DNA of 35,000 nucleotides from the NCBI GenBank assembly GCA_002005505.1, contig KV908565.1, forward strand, positions 175,001 through 210,000, written 5' to 3'. The position numbers and the translations under genes were made by a program. Of the stretch, positions 22,765-35,000 are shown one piece after another. This stretch comes from Botryococcus braunii. Lineage: Eukaryota > Chlorophyta > Trebouxiophyceae. The first letter of the stretch is position 1; every line of letters starts with the position of its first letter. The notes under the pieces are model-generated. The model was not told the origin of the DNA. It saw only the letters and a list, made by a program, of their open reading frames with translations, and did not search any database.

Positions 22765-24401
22765 TCAAGCAGGGATAACATGTGCTTCAACGAATTATGC
22801 AAGCCCAGCAGGCGCTTCGCCCCCCCCCCCCCCCCACCCCAACTGCACGTTCTCTTGAGAACCTCTGTCCAAATATGCCCAAGGAATCCGGTCTGTTCAA
22901 GTCTACCTCGATGTAAAAGCTTCCTCCTGCTGCTGCTGCCGCCGTCCTCGTTGGAAGTCGCAACCCTTATTCTGAATCAAGAAAAGTCTACAACTTCGCC
23001 GAGTGCAAATTCATCTTCAGTAATTATTAAATCCGGATTATACTGGATGATAATGCCATGGCGCATTTCGAGGCACGCAAACCCTTATTGCTTGAGAGCA
23101 AAGGCCCGCATGTTTTACTTTGAAACGTTTCTTGAGCCATCCGGCCATATCTAGAGGACGGAACTCACAATGCTCAGGCCTTTGGGGGTCCTCGGCTATC
23201 TCTTACCTTCCAGGGAGCTCTCGACACAGCATGCCGTATTATCCCTTCGAAGGACTACATTCGAGGAGTATACACGATTAATCCGATTAATCCAACGACC
23301 ATATTGATACTTCTGTTGAGATTCACACGCTCTGTTTGCGATCGTGGCGCGAAACAGTTGATCACCTGCGTGTGCTGGCTCAGCCCAGTTCTTCCGGATA
23401 TATTCCCTGGGGATATCCCCAAGGATTATACTTCTAATAGGGATTCCCACGCCTGGCGGGGACACCAGCCGGGGTCGTTGCGTTGCACGCACATTGGATA
23501 CCACGTGGGCTGTCTGGTGTGGCAGATGCAGCCAACTGCACGACTTCGACGAATGGCCACACACGTGGTGAATAAAATGATATGGTTCACGAGGCAGGCG
23601 AGGCAAATGCCCCCATGTATGACAGCTGTAGATGGGTCCTAGGGCGCCGTTGTTCCACAAGTTCCTAAACAGGCGCCTACAGGCCGCAAATGAGCTAAAC
23701 AGCTGCAGGTTCCTAAACAGGCGCCGGCAGACAGCTCTGCGCCCATGCATGGGCCACCGGAACTCTGAGGCACACATGAGGATCACATGACCAAGCACGT
23801 GGTAGGGTCCTCGCAAACAGACCCTGCGACCAGACATCAGTCGGCAGTTCTCCCGCAAGGCTTTCACACACACCCGTACCGTCTCTGCAGCTAGGTCCTA
23901 TTGAGGCGTAAGCCTATGGGAAGCTACGGGGAAGCTATAGGAACCTGCATGTGCGCACAGGCGTCTGCATCAATACCACATTCAATTCAAAGATGCGATT
24001 CCGAACCTAGACAAGAAAAATAAAAAATCAAAGAGATCTGGATTCGTGAGCCAGTCCGCTGGTGCGCCTCCACCTCGTCCTTGACCTCGGGGTTCGCCTT
24101 CTAGAACCCTTGCCAGTCGTCACAGCAGGAAAAGCTGTTCTGCCTTGATAAATATGAACGAAGCTTCATAATGATCCGTTCATGATCGGCCTGGGACCCC
24201 GCTCGCGCAAGTACTCTGTCTTCCATGGTAGATTTTCTATCTACCCAAAAGTGAGGGTGTCACGCATCGTGACTTTCAATACTAACACAAAAAAGGGCCA
24301 AAAAAAGGAGGAGGGAAAAAACACTTCAAAAAAGAGGCAGGTCCAATGCGTCCAGCCCCCTTGAGACTCTGAAAGTTGAGAAACTCAAGTTGAGAGCGGG
24401 G
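22765..24401. other. Spacer downstream of the golgin gene, no gene recognised
   Basis: It includes a C run (22820-22835), a repeated GTTCCTAAACAGGCGCC (about 23660 and 23709) and a 225-codon minus-strand open frame (23873-23196) without recognised motifs. The 3' untranslated region of the golgin gene must lie just below 24402; no clear TGTAA polyadenylation signal was seen. Confidence 0.4.
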
Positions 24402-34704
<10,303 letters not shown>

Positions 34705-34737
34705 CTGCAATGAAGCAGAGCACATGAAACTCGGTCA

Positions 34738-34800
34738 GGCCCCAGCATTTGCTCGGTGCGGGGCTTGAACCCACATCTCACGACACGAGCTTGCTGTACA
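34738..34800 (-). repeat. Possible tRNA-derived SINE or tRNA pseudogene fragment
   Basis: On the minus strand GTGGGTTCAAGCCCCGC has a proper T-arm (five paired bases) and matches the RNA polymerase III B-box. The preceding GACCGCTGTACAGCAAGCTC is A-box- and D-arm-like. No acceptor stem pairs, so it is not a functional tRNA. It lies just upstream of the exon at 34704, in intron or 5' sequence. Confidence 0.35.
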
Positions 34801-35000
34801 GCGGTCTGACTTCCCAAATTGCATGTGGCACAGGCGCTACCTCAGGAAACGCTTTCCTGCAGACCTGAGGCCTGGTGTACATCCACCAGCAGCCTCGAAA
34901 ACGCAGCGCTTCACGTTACCTCAGAGACCGAGATTGGGGCGAGCGGTGTACCTCAAAAGGAGGGTATACTTCACAACCGTACTTGAAATAATGCTCCACA
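34801..35000. other. Upstream intron or spacer of the golgin gene
   Basis: The exon at 34704 begins with one base of a split codon, so at least one more upstream exon must exist; none is recognisable before the window end. Confidence 0.5.

Overview
The window reads as nuclear DNA of a eukaryote, most likely a green alga. The protein genes are split into short GC-rich exons, the splice sites follow a GT(N)(N)GC ... GCAG pattern like that known for chlorophyte algae, and the spacer and intron DNA is packed with (CA/TG)n, (GA/CT)n and longer tandem repeats. A prasinophyte-type alga with a repeat-rich genome would fit; the exact species cannot be told from the sequence alone. There is no sign of bacterial operon structure.

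Layout. 1-4060 is a graveyard of non-LTR retrotransposons (LINEs). A reverse-transcriptase part of one family (LINE-A) is on the minus strand, 1-1854, running off the window edge. Fragments of a second family (LINE-B) are on the plus strand: a C-terminal zinc-finger piece at 1870-2380, then an APE-type endonuclease piece at 2610-3765. 4060-10100 is spacer with no gene I recognise, holding a TG microsatellite, short tandem duplications and a cluster of perfect palindromes. 10117-10513 (minus) may be the start of a gene, with a TATA box and an exon resembling a HORMA domain.

10787-16390 (minus) is a six-exon tyrosine-kinase-like (TKL) protein kinase domain, reconstructed exon by exon; every junction keeps frame. 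Its catalytic loop reads HLD instead of HRD and its DFG motif reads DSS. A possible further exon lies at 17278-17461. 17470-24400 is again mostly gene-poor, with several perfect 18-32 bp palindromes. 24402-34704 (minus) is the 3' part of a long coiled-coil gene. Eleven exons give about 560 residues and end in a GRIP domain, which marks a golgin-type protein of the trans-Golgi; its 5' end lies beyond 35000.

The most interesting signal is in the introns of the two genes. Nearly every intron is made of tandem repeats, often starting at, or even including, the 5' splice site. The first 30 or so sense-strand bases of most introns are pyrimidine-rich (so the template strand is G-rich), while most 3' splice sites lack a polypyrimidine tract and carry only GCAG. 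This looks like an intron architecture in which the donor side is the repeat nursery and perhaps the recognition side. The kinase and golgin are simply neighbours on the same strand; nothing suggests they work together.
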